Origin: Pyronema omphalodes
Lineage: Eukaryota > Ascomycota > Pezizomycetes > Pezizales > Pyronemataceae
DNA length: 64,000 nt
Direction of reading: 5' to 3'
Assembly: GCA_024516155.1 (NCBI GenBank)
Contig: JAJJXM010000065.1
Coordinates: forward strand, 186,001 to 250,000
Shown: positions 37,129 to 48,105 of the stretch, piece after piece
Layout: each line of letters opens with the position of its first letter
How positions within the stretch are numbered: the stretch's first letter is position 1
Made by a program: the position numbers and the translations under genes
Notes under the pieces: generated by a model
Databases searched by the model: none
Told to the model about the DNA's origin: nothing
Seen by the model: the letters and a program-made list of their open reading frames with translations, nothing else

Positions 37129-39937
37129 CGTAAAGACGTTTCGACGTGGGGTGGCTTAAGAACCGTGAATCGCGAAGCTCGGCGTGGAACTTGGGACAGT
37201 GCGCGGTGAAATTGTGCACAGATCAACGTCACAACACACGAACTATATTTACAGATAATGGTGGGGGTTTCTCCACGCTGTACGACTATCGAGGAATTGA
37301 TTTCTGAATTAAGAAGTTTTTTTATTTCTTCGGTTCAAGCTCTCACGGACAATTACCCGGTCAATCTAAGCTAGCAGAATCCACGTGATTCGGGCGTGAA
37401 ATGGCTGATTGGACAGTATCCGACGGATCAAGCGACCCAGGAACCAGACAAACGGAGACGATATCTCGATGAGAGAGGTTCTACGATCGTTCTGTAGATG
37501 TCTGATCATTCCCAACCGGTGGCATTTGCAGTGAATGTTCCTGTTTGAGAAACGGTGGGGTGCAAATCTTTAACAATCAGCCCAACCCCGCATTAACGAT
37601 TCCCAAGAATCAAAAGTGCAAACGGGTAAATTATGTAACTCATTACGACCAGAGGCCAGCGGATAGATATTCGTCTCCGCCGTTATTCTGCAAGAACGGG
37701 CTGTTACAATCACGCGGCTCCGCAAACCTTCTCTAATCAGCACCAGCTAGCGACGGGTATGAGTTGGCTCGCTCGCTCGCCGACGGCCGATGCTCATAAG
37801 AGTTCGAGCTCCGGTGAAACCTCGTTTCATTTTCAGTGAGTTGAACACCGAGACTAGATGTCACGGCAGGCAGGCTTCCGGCGTTCGGGCGAAAGCTCCA
37901 AGAATAGCTCGAGCTTATTATGAGATAGCTGGCCACGGAGAGTTGACGCGGCGAGCTCGCAGGCTGTCTATCGGCATACCGAGAATCGAGGCCCGAGACG
38001 ACTCGCCATTGGCATCGAAATACTGATGTGAATGGCTGTTTGATGGCTTCTTGGCTGGCTTGTAGGGGAAGGCAATTGAATGATATCGGATTAAACCGTT
38101 TAGAGCACTCTATGCCTAACGCATTGAGCTGTCGGTAAATGAGCCAGTTTGCTGTTATATTTGTATTTTACTTGGTTGGCTTTGTTGTCAGCGGTCGAGA
38201 TGAGGACGGTCGATGTGCATCATTGTCTGCGAGTGTAGAAATGTCGTGATGCTGTCTCTCCGCAGAGCAGAAAGAAAAAAAGGGTTTCAATTTCAAGCAA
38301 CACAGCAGGTTTCTAGAGCAACCTTCGAGTACATCCATAGAACGGTTGTTAGCGGGGTCTGTGTTCTAGTCGCTGTCCGTGGAAGAAACGCGAATCCACC
38401 ACGGCAACACCAGCAACGTGGGGCCAGCCAGCACTTGAAACGGGCATTTAGTTGTGTTTATGTTTGCCTGCCATTCTCCAGCCAAATATCACCGCCCCCC
38501 CAAAAAAAGCTGATTGGAATATTTGACCCAATTTCCTCAAAACGGAGAAACCATTAACACCCAGTCCCACCTAACTTCTTCGTTGCGCACGCTCCCTGTA
38601 GGTAACCCCTTCTGCCCAGATCCAGTAAAGTAATGATTGCCCGTCATAGAAACATTCGTTTCGGTAGGCGGTGTTAGATGTTTCTCTAAACCTAATCCTC
38701 TTCAAAAAAAAAGCCCAGGACTATCACCAGCTCGTGTATCCCTTTCCTACCAGTCGTCTCTCATCATCGTCTGGCATTCCTTTCGATTTCCGCGTGTTTT
38801 TCTTTCAGTGCTTAATCTGTATTTCATTCAACTTGCAAAAGTAAATTGATTTCGCGGCTCTGGTGCTTTATTCATTCTCTTAAAACAACACCGGTTGTCG
38901 TTGTCCGTCCGTCGTCGTTCGAGCGTCTTCCTAGAGCTCCTGACTTGTCGATCCTCACCGCGGCCAACTCAACTCAACTCCCCCTCCCCCCCTCCCCCAA
39001 AATCCAAAATCCAAAACCAGATCCAACCCGCCTCAACCCCCTTGGACCCGCACTCTGCTGGCATCGAACCCTACACTTGTGTGTTCTTAGTAACAGACCC
39101 GACAGATTTCACTTCTCCACCTGTCAGTCCGTTACCCATACAGACCTTACCTCACATACATCTGCCCTGTCCGGCTGCTAGAGATACCTAGCCCACCTCC
39201 ACCCATCAAAGCGGGACGTTACAACGTCACTCTCACTCGATCCCTTTTATTCCATCCCGCCATCGAGACCACCCCCCCAAAAGCGGACCCGGACCTCGAC
39301 TGTTCAGGCAGAACTTCGATCGTACGCCGAGGATTGTTCCGCAGCAGTATTGTTCCGATTGTTCCTAGTCCAGCGACAGGCGAACTACATCTGCATAGCA
39401 AAGCATCCCAGAGTCGACTTGCTAGACTGCTAAGTAACTCGCGCTGTGCTACTACTTTTGTTGCTGCTCTCAGACAGTCCCCATCTCCAATCGAGTCGTT
39501 TCCATTCTGTTTCGTTGATCACCTGCTCCGCCGCTACTACTATACCTCTCCGTTCGCCTCCTCAGCCTCCATACCACGTCCGCCCGTTACTCGCCGCCCA
39601 CCCTTCCTAGCATCAGGTGTTACTTATTTCCCATTCGGTGCTCGCTACCCCACAGACCCAGACGTTACCGTCCATACCAGACAAGCCAGCCCGCCAGCCA
39701 GCCACCCGCAACATCTCACATTCTCCGAATCGTCTTCCTACCGCTCTCCAGCTTCTATCATCAGCAATCGACCCCTCCAATTGATGATCTACGGATTGCG
39801 GCACAATCATACATCATAGCCCTGCCACGTTGTCAGCAGTATCTCACCTCGTCGTCGTTCCGTCAACCCCTGGACATTCGGCTCATCTCTAGCTATCATA
39901 TAGCTAGGGTTACATAGAGTTCATCGTGGATCTCAAA
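37129..39937. other. divergent intergenic region between tfc1 and the B56 gene
   Basis: A 2.8-kb spacer between divergent genes. The part from about 38.6 kb to the B56 start is pyrimidine-rich on the plus strand (for example CCCCCTCC runs near 38984-39000) and is probably promoter plus a long 5' leader. Its plus-strand open frames are Ser/Pro/His-rich, overlap in several frames and are not supported as genes. No RNA gene seen. Confidence 0.5.
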
Positions 39938-42298
39938 ATGCAAAGACTTAAGCAAAGAGTGGGTGTATGTGCGCTTTCTTAGGCCACACAAACCCCCTCC
40001 TTTACCCCCCGAAACCCCCGAGTTGTCGATGGGACAGTTCTGCTAATACTTGATTGCTTTCCCGCGTGTGTAGTTGTCCCGGACGAAAGATTCCAAGACC
40101 TCGTCCAAGAAGCCCAAAGATGGATCCAGCAGCTCGACAACCTCGACTTCATCCGGATCCCCTGCCGGAACACCCGACAAGAGAAACAGCGGTGACTCGG
40201 GGCGTGATTCCGCGTCGGATAAGACGAAGAGCAAGGACAGCGTCTCGTCGACAACCTCGAATGCGTCCAGCTCTCCAGCATCATCGTTGACCAACCTTCA
40301 CCAGAATATCAACAATGCCGCACCCCCCGCCGGAGCCCGCATGATTGCGCCGTCCGTAGTCATCAGTCCTTCTAACCCACCTGTACGCTCCTCCGGCCCC
40401 TTTCAGAGCCCTGCTCTAAGCTGGCCATGAGCGCTGACGGTTAACTTTGTGACGTAGCATGTCCCTCCTCCGGGAGCTGCCGAGACCATGCCAGGCGACC
40501 TAGTTCCACCTAAAGCTGGAGCAAAGACATTCGACAGACTCCAGACGGCTCCTAAAGCTGATCAGATTCCCGAGGGTCTCAAGACGCCAAAGAGGCAGCA
40601 CAGTTCGCGATTCGACATTTCGGAAAAGCGAGACCTTGAGAAGCTTCCTGGTTTCCATGGTATGATATTAAAGCTTAAGTGGTGGGGTAAATGCTGATGT
40701 GATGACAGAGGTTCCACCACAGCGCAGAGAGGACCTGTTCCTGCAGAAGCTTGAACAGTGTAACGTCATCTTCGACTTTAATGATGCTTCCGCGGACATG
40801 AAGCCCAAGGAGATTAAGCGTTTGGCTCTCCATGAGCTCCTCGACTACGTCGCCAACAACCGGTCTGTCATTACCGACAGGATGTACCCAAAGGTGGTGG
40901 ATATGTTCGCCAAGAACTTGTTCCGACCAATCCCACCTCCGGTGAACCCTGTTGGAGATGCGTTTGACCCTGAGGAAGACGAGCCTGTGCTTGAGGTGGC
41001 CTGGCCGCATATTCAGACGGTGTACGAATTTTTCTTGCGATTTATTGAAAGTCAGGATTTCAACACCAATATTGCAAAGCAGCATATTGACCATCAATTT
41101 GTGCTTCAGGTCAGTAAGAAGTTGGAATTTTGGATTTCTAGTACTGACCTGGGCCGTATAGCTTTTGGAATTATTCGACTCAGAGGACCCCCGTGAGCGT
41201 GACTTTTTGAAGACAACCCTTCACAGAATCTACGGAAAATTCTTGAACTTGCGTTCATACATCCGGAGATCTATTAACAATGTCTTCTTCCAGTTCATCT
41301 ACGAGACAGAGAGATTTAACGGTATCGCAGAGCTGCTTGAGATTTTGGGCAGTATCATCAACGGTTTCGCGCTGCCCCTCAAAGAGGAACACAAATTGTT
41401 TTTGACTAGAGTTCTTATCCCATTGCACAAGGTTAAGAGTTTGAGCATGTACCACCCACAGTTGGCGTACTGTATTGTACAGTTCTTGGAGAAGGATGCT
41501 GCTTTGACAGAAGAGGTTTGTTCTGCGAAATGGGAGTATTTTGGCATGTGCTGATTATTTCTAGGTTGTCCTTGGATTGTTGAGATATTGGCCAAAGACG
41601 AACAGTACAAAGGAGGTCATGTTCCTGAACGAAGTCGAGGATATCTTCGAGGTTATGGACCCAGCAGAATTTGCGAAGGTTCAGGAGCCGCTATTCCACC
41701 AATTGGGCAAGAGCGTTGCAAGCCCACACTTCCAAGTTGGTTTCCATACCCCGAATTCAGAAAAGTGGTACTAATCTTTGTAGGTTGCCGAGAGAGCGCT
41801 ATATTTCTGGAACAACGAGTATTTCTGCAATCTTGTCAGTGATAATGTTGAGGTTATCTTGCCTATCATGTTTGCGCCATTATTTGAGAACTCGAAGGGT
41901 CATTGGAACAGGTCAGTAGCAAGTCAGAATGCATTATTAGACCACGCTAATGCCAGAATAGGACCATCAACCAGATGGTGTACAGCGCGATGAAGCTCTT
42001 CATGGAGATCAACCCATCTTTGTTTGACGAGTGCACCAGCGATTACGCCGCCCTTCAGGAGAGTCTACCTCAGAGACAGGCAGACAGGGAAAACGTGTGG
42101 AAGGCGCTAGAGGAGAAGGCTCAAAGAAAACGGAAGCTATTAGAGTCCAGTGGCGCTCAGAGTGGAAATTCAGTACGGACTGGGTCACCAATGCAAATAT
42201 CAGATGATGGAGCCTCTGACAGTCAGAAGAAGATGGACGCGCTGCATATTCAGGACTCTGAACAGGGAGGCCCGAACAAAGGGGTAGGTTATGCTTAG
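39938..42298 (+). CDS. rts1: PP2A regulatory subunit B56 (Rts1/ParA family)
   Basis: B56 subunits target protein phosphatase 2A to substrates and control septation, mitosis and stress responses. Eight exons join in frame: 39938-39964, 40074-40382, 40458-40659, 40709-41109, 41162-41515, 41565-41735, 41784-41911, 41962-42298, giving 642 aa. The tiny first exon encodes MQRLKQRVG and joins [13 protein letters not shown] after a 109-nt intron. Residues up to about 175 are Ser/Thr/Lys-rich and disordered. The B56 solenoid follows: [83 protein letters not shown]. The stop used follows NKGVGYA. A GTAGGT at that point could be a donor for an alternative C-terminus, but I have no evidence for it. Confidence 0.95.
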
Positions 42299-42848
42299 TT
42301 CGTTAATGTATTGACAGTGTTGTTTTCTGTGAGCTTTTTCTTGTTGGCTAGACGCGATTTTTGTTTCTTTTTTGGGGGTGTTACTTGACTGGCTTTCGAG
42401 TTCTGTTTTTTTTAAACTATATGTTTTTTTTTCTTTGCCTCGTTTTTCTTTTCCTTTGTTCTGGCAACACAAACCTACGAGAGAGTTTACCGCTTCATTT
42501 TTTCCATATCAATCTTGTTTACATCCTGTTGCTGCACTGCTTCTGCTGAAAAGGGACAGATCAGAACCCCTATCTATGCTCATTGCACATCCCCCCAACC
42601 AAGGTGATTTGTTCATTACTTAGTCCTCTTTTTGCATTCCGTCGTCATATCATGTTTGATTTTGATTTTTTTTTTTTTTCTTCTTCTTCTTCTCTACTTT
42701 TCTGTTTTTGTTGCCTTTCTCATCATCTGCTGTACGCAATGCATACATGGAGGAACCGTGTTTTCTGACTATTACTCGCGTTGAGCATAAAACAAAAGAA
42801 ACGACGTCAACCCGATTCGCATCATCGTCATAGCAAGTCGAGGTCACG

Positions 42849-43034
42849 CAGCGGGAGTGGGAGCGTAGGCGTAAGCGGGAGCGTAGGCGGAAGCGGAAGC
42901 GTAGGCGGAAGCGGAAGCGTAGGCGGAAGCGGAAGCGTAGGCGGAAGCGGAAGCGGAAGCGGAAGCGGGAGTGCAAACGCAAGCGGAAGTGGAAACGTAG
43001 GCGGAAGCGGGAGTGCAAGCGGGAGTGCAAGTGG
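42849..43034. repeat. GC-rich minisatellite, GGAAGCGTAGGC family
   Basis: About 185 bp built from 6-bp modules GGAAGC and GTAGGC (variants GGGAGC, GGGAGT) in higher-order 12- and 18-bp units. Read on the plus strand it encodes GS/GSVGG repeats and on the minus strand LPLPPT, which explains the spurious long open frames. Confidence 0.9.
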
Positions 43035-43510
43035 GAACACACTTAGTTATAGTTCGCCGCCAAATCACTTGAGATAGTGTTATTTATTCTTCTTATTCTT
43101 CTTATTCTTCTTCTGATTTTTTTTCATCGCCTTTATTGGTTGAATCGGAATTTGGAGGTTGTGTGATTGATGATGAGACTTTGTTGGTTACTTGGTTTGA
43201 TCGGGGGCGGGGGGGAGGGGGGGTTGGGTTGGTTGGTTGATGGATTCGTTGATGGGGCGGGCGAGTGGGCGGGCGGGTGGGTTGTGCGGGGAAGGGGAAT
43301 CGGGAGTATTAGGTGGAGTATCAGTGGAGGTCTGGCTGGAAGACAAACTGGAAGACAAAGTGGAAGACAAACTGGAAACTGGAAAGTAGCAAAGCAGGAA
43401 TAATGTTTGGTTAACAGTCAGTTGATATAGAAAAATTAGGCAAAGTTTTTTCAGTTTTCTTTCGTTTTTTTTTCGGATTTCTTGCTTTTTTTTTGCGGTG
43501 ATGTAGTGAT

Positions 43511-43560
43511 ATAGTTGGTGATAGTTGGTGATAGTTGGTGATAGTTGGTGATAGTTGGTG
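43511..43560. repeat. 10-bp tandem repeat ATAGTTGGTG, 5 copies
   Basis: Five exact head-to-tail copies in intergenic DNA; absence of substitutions suggests recent expansion. Confidence 0.95.
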
Positions 43561-43800
43561 ATAGTAACCAGAGATGATGAAGATGAAGAATGGTTGTGGA
43601 TGGAAGGAATATGGAATAGAGGTTTTTTTGGGGGGGTGGGGGAGTCATAATTTAGCACTCGGTTTGAGGTTTGATGATTTGAGGCTTGGTGATTTGAGGT
43701 TGGGTTACAGACTTGAAACCAAGTAGTTCCAAAAGTTTGGTGGATAGTTACTTGGGCAAGAAAAGGGAGCAGCGGGAAGGGTTATAGGGAGGGTATTTAG

Positions 43801-43896
43801 TATTGGTATTGGTATTGGTATTGGTATTGGTATTGGTATTGGTATTGGTATTGGTATTGGTATTGGTATTGGTATTGGTATTGGTATTGGTATTGG
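43801..43896. repeat. hexanucleotide array (TATTGG)16
   Basis: Sixteen perfect copies of TATTGG, followed directly by CTTTGG and then nine or so copies of CTTTTT (43903-43956) and three TTTTCGTATTC-like units. Perfect copies imply recent or ongoing length change. Confidence 0.97.
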
Positions 43897-44749
43897 CTTT
43901 GGCTTTTTCTTTTTCTTTTTCTTTTTCTTTTTCTTTTTCTTTTTCTTTTTCTTTTTCGTATTCTTTTCGTATTCTTTTCGTATTCTTTTTTCTTCTTTTC
44001 CCTTCTTTTCCTTTCTTTTCAATGCGAGGAAAATACCAAAAATTAAGGTTCTTTTTTTGTAGATAATGAAATTACCTCGCTTTTCATATATGTATACGGA
44101 TATGAAAATTGTTAAAGGTGAATCTAGAATGTATGATGCGTGTGTGGAGTTTATGTAAAGTTGTAGAGATAGTGATGGAGATAGTGATAGAGACAGTGAT
44201 GGAGATAGTAATAGGTAGGTACAGTGAAATATCTTGTTCTTTTTCATCATAGGAAAAAATTACTCTTTCTTTCGGCCTTTGGATATAATTTCGGGGGGTG
44301 GGGGGATTGTTGTCATAAGATTTTTCAAAAAAAATAATAAAATTAAATACATACATAGCCTATATATCAAAAAATTATCTTTGATATATGTACATAAACA
44401 CAAACACAAACATATATTTAGATTTAATTTAATTTAATTGTGTCTAACATATCCGTCAACGTGATGGCTTTATTTCCCTTTTATTTTTATTTTCCTTTCT
44501 CTCTTCCTTTCTTCCTTTTTCATGAACGACCGGATCTTTTGTTATAAACAAAACTCAATAAAGACATTGCCGATGGCATACACCCGCCGCAGTCATAACA
44601 AAAACCGGGGTTCGCGCCGTACCTTAAAGCATTTACGCGCGCGACGTCATTTTAGCACACCCTGTATGCCTGTATGCCTGTACATCCAAATTACCCCTCT
44701 ACCACCTCCCTCCTGATATCTCCTCCTCCTCCTCTACCCCGCCCGCCCG

Positions 44750-44815
44750 CCCACCGCCCGCCCACCACCCGCCCACCACCCGCCCACCACCCGCCCACCA
44801 CCCGCCCACCACCCA
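44750..44815. repeat. 11-bp minisatellite just upstream of the MAT2B-like gene
   Basis: Six copies of CCCACCACCCG (first copy CCCACCGCCCG, last ending CCCA) end 7 bp before the start codon at 44823. The array therefore lies in the 5' UTR or core promoter of that gene. Confidence 0.95.
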
Positions 44816-44822
44816 CCACAAA

Positions 44823-46069
44823 ATGTCACAGCACACAGCGATCATAACCGGCGCCACAGGCCAGCTTGGTCGGCAGTGTATGAAGGCCTTCAAAGCGGCA
44901 GGCTGGAACACAGTAGGAACTGGGTTTTCGCGTGCGACTGGTGAGATCAGGAAGTTGGACCTTGGGGATCAGGAACAGGTTAGGATGTTGATTGCGGAGG
45001 TTAGGTGAGTTTGAGATTATTTTTTGGTTTTGGGGGGTTGCTGGGGGGGGGGGGGGGGGGTGAGGGGGGCTGGATGAGATAATGACTGGATGTTGGAGAG
45101 TTGCGATTGGAATTGGGATATGGGATATTGGATATGAGATATGAGATATGAGATATAAACTGTAATGACCGCATACTAACTTTCTTCTTCTTCTTCTTTT
45201 TCTGCTCCTCAGACCCCGAGTTCTCATCCACACTGCCGCCGAAAGAGCACCCGACAAATGCGCCAACGACCCCACGGGTACCCAGCGTCTCAACGTCCAC
45301 GCCACACAATACCTCGCCGAAACCTGTCAAGCACATGATGTAGTTCTGATCTACATCTCGACGGACTACGTCTTCAGCGGGGCACCCGGGGAGGCGCCCT
45401 ATTCCCACGATTCCTTGACCTCACCCCCAAATTTCTACGGCGAGACGAAGCTCGCGGGAGAAACCATTGTGCGATCCCATGGGGGCGTTGTATTCCGAGT
45501 CCCAGTTCTATACGGCGAGACGGAATTTATGGGAGAATCGGCGGTGAATACATTGATGGATGTAGTGTGGAATAAAGCTGGGAAGAAGGAGATAGAAATG
45601 GATGATTGGTCGATTAGATACCCTACTAACACGGAGGATGTTGCTAGGGTTTTGAAGGATGTTGCCGACATCTATAAACAGGGAAGAGGAAGCTTACCCG
45701 AGATTTTACAGTTCTCGGCTGAGGAACGGTTTACTAAGTATCAGATTTGTAAAATCTTTGCGGAGGTTATGGGTTTGCCTCATCAGCATATTAAGGGGAA
45801 TGCTGAGAATGATCCGAACTCGACGGGTGAGTTTTTGGCTTGTGGGAGGAATTGGGGGAATTGAGCTAATGGTTGTCATAGTTGTTCGGCCTTATGATTG
45901 TCACCTTTCTACTCAGGCTTTGAGGGATCTTGGAATCGATGTTTCTGCTACTCCCTTCAAGATTTGGTGGTAAGTCATAATTCCAGCAAAACTTCACAAG
46001 CCCCCTTCATAAAGATGGAAACTAAAAAAACACCACAGGCAAAAGTACATGGGTGCCTACAAGAAGTAA
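44823..46069 (+). CDS. MAT2B / dTDP-4-dehydrorhamnose reductase-like (extended SDR)
   Basis: This is an NAD(P)-binding protein of the RmlD/MAT2B group. Animal MAT2B is the regulatory subunit of methionine adenosyltransferase; bacterial RmlD reduces dTDP-4-keto-rhamnose. Which role applies in this fungus is not shown by the sequence. Exons 44823-45004, 45213-45826, 45882-45969 and 46039-46069 give 304 aa. The dinucleotide motif TGATGQLG is at residues 9-16. ISTDYVFSG is at 109-117 and YGETK, the YxxxK active-site pair (Tyr136, Lys140), follows. The last exon is only 31 nt and gives QKYMGAYKK. The first intron is long (208 nt) and holds an 18-nt G run. The gene is convergent with SF3a60, 223 bp apart. 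Confidence 0.9.
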
Positions 46070-46292
46070 ATTTTTCATTACTAGTTTCACACCCTCATAT
46101 TTCGAAAAAATTTCTTGAATACCCCCTCCTATAGTTTTATGCAAAAAAAAAAAGAAAAAAGAAAAAGATATAAAAAAAATGTGAAAAAAATATGATTCTA
46201 GCCCATTAAAAAACAGAACCAAAACACCGTTGAAAACAATCGCCGAAAAAAAAAAATCAATCTGAACTCATAATTACACCAAGATTCATGAT

Positions 46293-47850
46293 TTACAATA
46301 AACCCTGTTTCTGTAAATCCTCAAAGACCTTACGAGGCATGACATTACCCTGAGCATCCTCCATTTCCTCAACCGTTTCAGCCTGGATCTTCTGTCGTTT
46401 TTTATCCGCCTCAAGCTTCTCCCATAGTCGTTGAGCTTCATCAATCTTTGTAATTTCTCTGAAAAGGGTGGTATTCGTAATTCCAAGACAACGTAATCCA
46501 TGAATATGTCTATGTTCGTTGAAATGCTTATCGAAAGCTCGTCGACCCATGTAAACAAAGTTTCCACAGATCTCGCAGGGGAATTCTACACCAAGACCAT
46601 GGAGTTTGTACAACCAATAAGGAATCGGCTTTCCATCCCAGGCTAGAGGTAGTTTCAAGGGATTGTAGATCTTGCTGTCGTCATCCTTTTCTTCGTCGCT
46701 TTGCTCGGCGTCTCCTTGTGGTGCTTCAGATGCCTCCGCGTATAACGCTTCTAACTCCATCTGTCTCTCGCGCTCTGTCAAGCTCTGTTTTCGCTCTACG
46801 TTGGTTGTGGTGGCCTCCCGTTGATCCTTCATGATGTCGGTAAGCTTGGTGATTCTCCATTCACGCTCAGCGATAGCTCGGTCCTTCAATCTGGCTAACT
46901 CGGCCTTCTTGGCGTTTTCAACGGATGCGGCTCCATCGACAGTGTTGGACTCCGCTGCCTTCTTGTGCTTTTTACTGGAGAAGTGGTGGTCGTAAACGTT
47001 CTTATTGGTGAAGGCCTTCTGGCAGGCGTTACACCAAAGATCTGCCTGCTCCTGTGTGGCGGCCGCCTTGGTATCGGCGGACTTGCCCCAGCCGGGAATC
47101 TCATCTGCCTCCCAGGCCTTGGTAAATTCCTTCTCCAGAGTATCGATGATCCTATCAGGGTCCTCCAAAGGTCTGGTCCGTCGTAAAAAGCTCTCCAAGT
47201 AATCGGCCAACTCGGTAAGGTAGACAAAGTATTTCTCATTCCGTTTTTGGTGCTGGGTGAAGTGAGAGAACTTATCAAACACACTCAAGAACTGGAGGTA
47301 GGTAACACGCTTTACTCCGGGTAGGTTAAGGTATTCTTCATGCTGCTTTGTAAGGTCGAAGAATCGTCCGTTGCTTTCTTCTCCGGTAAACATCGCGTCG
47401 ATTTCGGCAATGTAGTCGGGGATGGCGCCATTTTCCGCAGGACGACGCTTGTAGGCACGCTCGAGGTTCTCGACAGGTTCGTTGGGGTAGCGGCGATGGA
47501 AGTTCTTGATGGTGTTGAGCTGCTTGTAGAATTCCTCGAAGGGGTCGTGAGTTGTCAAGCTGTCAATTTCCTTTTGTAAAGCACCGTCGGCATCTTTTTT
47601 GATCTCGAGTAGCCGTTGGGATTGCTGCTGGAAGCGGTCGACGAATTTGGTGATTTGGTGATCGCGCGCGAGACGGTCGCGAATCTGGTGTTTCAAGGTT
47701 AGCTGTCTGCAAATTTCCGGAGCTTTTTTCCTTCCAAGAGAGAGAGAATTTTTTTACGTTCTTAGGATCCTCCAAGATTCTATCAGCACAAGCTTGCTCC
47801 AATCTTTCAAGATCTTCGCATAAACTTCGTTGCTCTTCAAGAATCGCCAT
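46293..47850 (-). CDS. sf3a3: splicing factor SF3a60 (SF3A3 / Prp9 / Sap61)
   Basis: SF3a60 is a subunit of the SF3a complex, which joins the U2 snRNP to the branch-site region in pre-spliceosomes. Exon 1 is 47850-47758 ([19 protein letters not shown]) and exon 2 is 47702-46293, joined by a 55-nt intron; the protein is 500 aa, typical of the family. Residues 255-277 form a matrin/U1-type zinc finger ([17 protein letters not shown]). A second C2H2-like finger at 407-429 ([24 protein letters not shown]) lies in the conserved C-terminal region with [11 protein letters not shown] coiled-coil stretch follows. Its start faces that of the Fal1 gene 255 bp away. Confidence 0.96.
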
Positions 47851-48105
47851 TGTTGCGGTTGGTTGAAACTGCTATCGCGTGCGTGCAACGTTCAGTTACG
47901 TCGCGAAGGAACCTCAATACCTTGTCTACCTAGCGCGAATTTTCTCGTTACCCTACTGATTAACCTTAACTCTAGCTTTGGGCTTTCCCACCCACCCACG
48001 CAACGCCTTGTCTTGTCTCGTCGACCCGTCCCACGTCGTGTCGTCTCTTCAATCGTTACCAAAAAATCAATTTTCACAACACAACCAACTTCAACAACCA
48101 TAACC
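47851..48105. promoter_or_regulatory. shared divergent promoter of sf3a3 and fal1
   Basis: Only 255 bp separate the two start codons, so both 5' UTRs and promoters must lie here. The fal1 side is pyrimidine-rich (CTCGTCGACCCG, TCTTCAATCG) and ends in a CAAC/CCA-rich leader (ACAACCAACTTCAACAACC) before ATGG. No clear TATA box is seen. Confidence 0.7.

Larger units (their letters stand above)
42299..44822. other. minisatellite- and microsatellite-rich intergenic region
   Basis: Between two plus-strand genes, this 2.5-kb stretch is mostly low-complexity: T-rich 3' flank of the B56 gene, a GC-rich minisatellite (42849-43034), a 14-15-bp GGAAGACAAACT-type array (43334-43379), ATAGTTGGTG repeats (43511-43560), a TATTGG array (43801-43896), CTTTTT arrays (43903-43956), GATAGTGATGGA repeats (44165-44208) and an 11-bp array up to the next gene. 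Open frames here translate to GSGSVGG, RFRFRLR, IPIPIP or VLVLVL strings and are artefacts of the repeats. Confidence 0.7.

Noticed and set aside
42650..43077. Arg/Phe-rich, Leu/Pro-rich and Gly/Ser-rich frames on both strands
   Set aside because: Translations of the GGAAGC/GTAGGC minisatellite in different frames.
43803..44250. VLVLVL and IPIPIP open frames on both strands
   Set aside because: Direct translations of the TATTGG and CTTTTT microsatellites.
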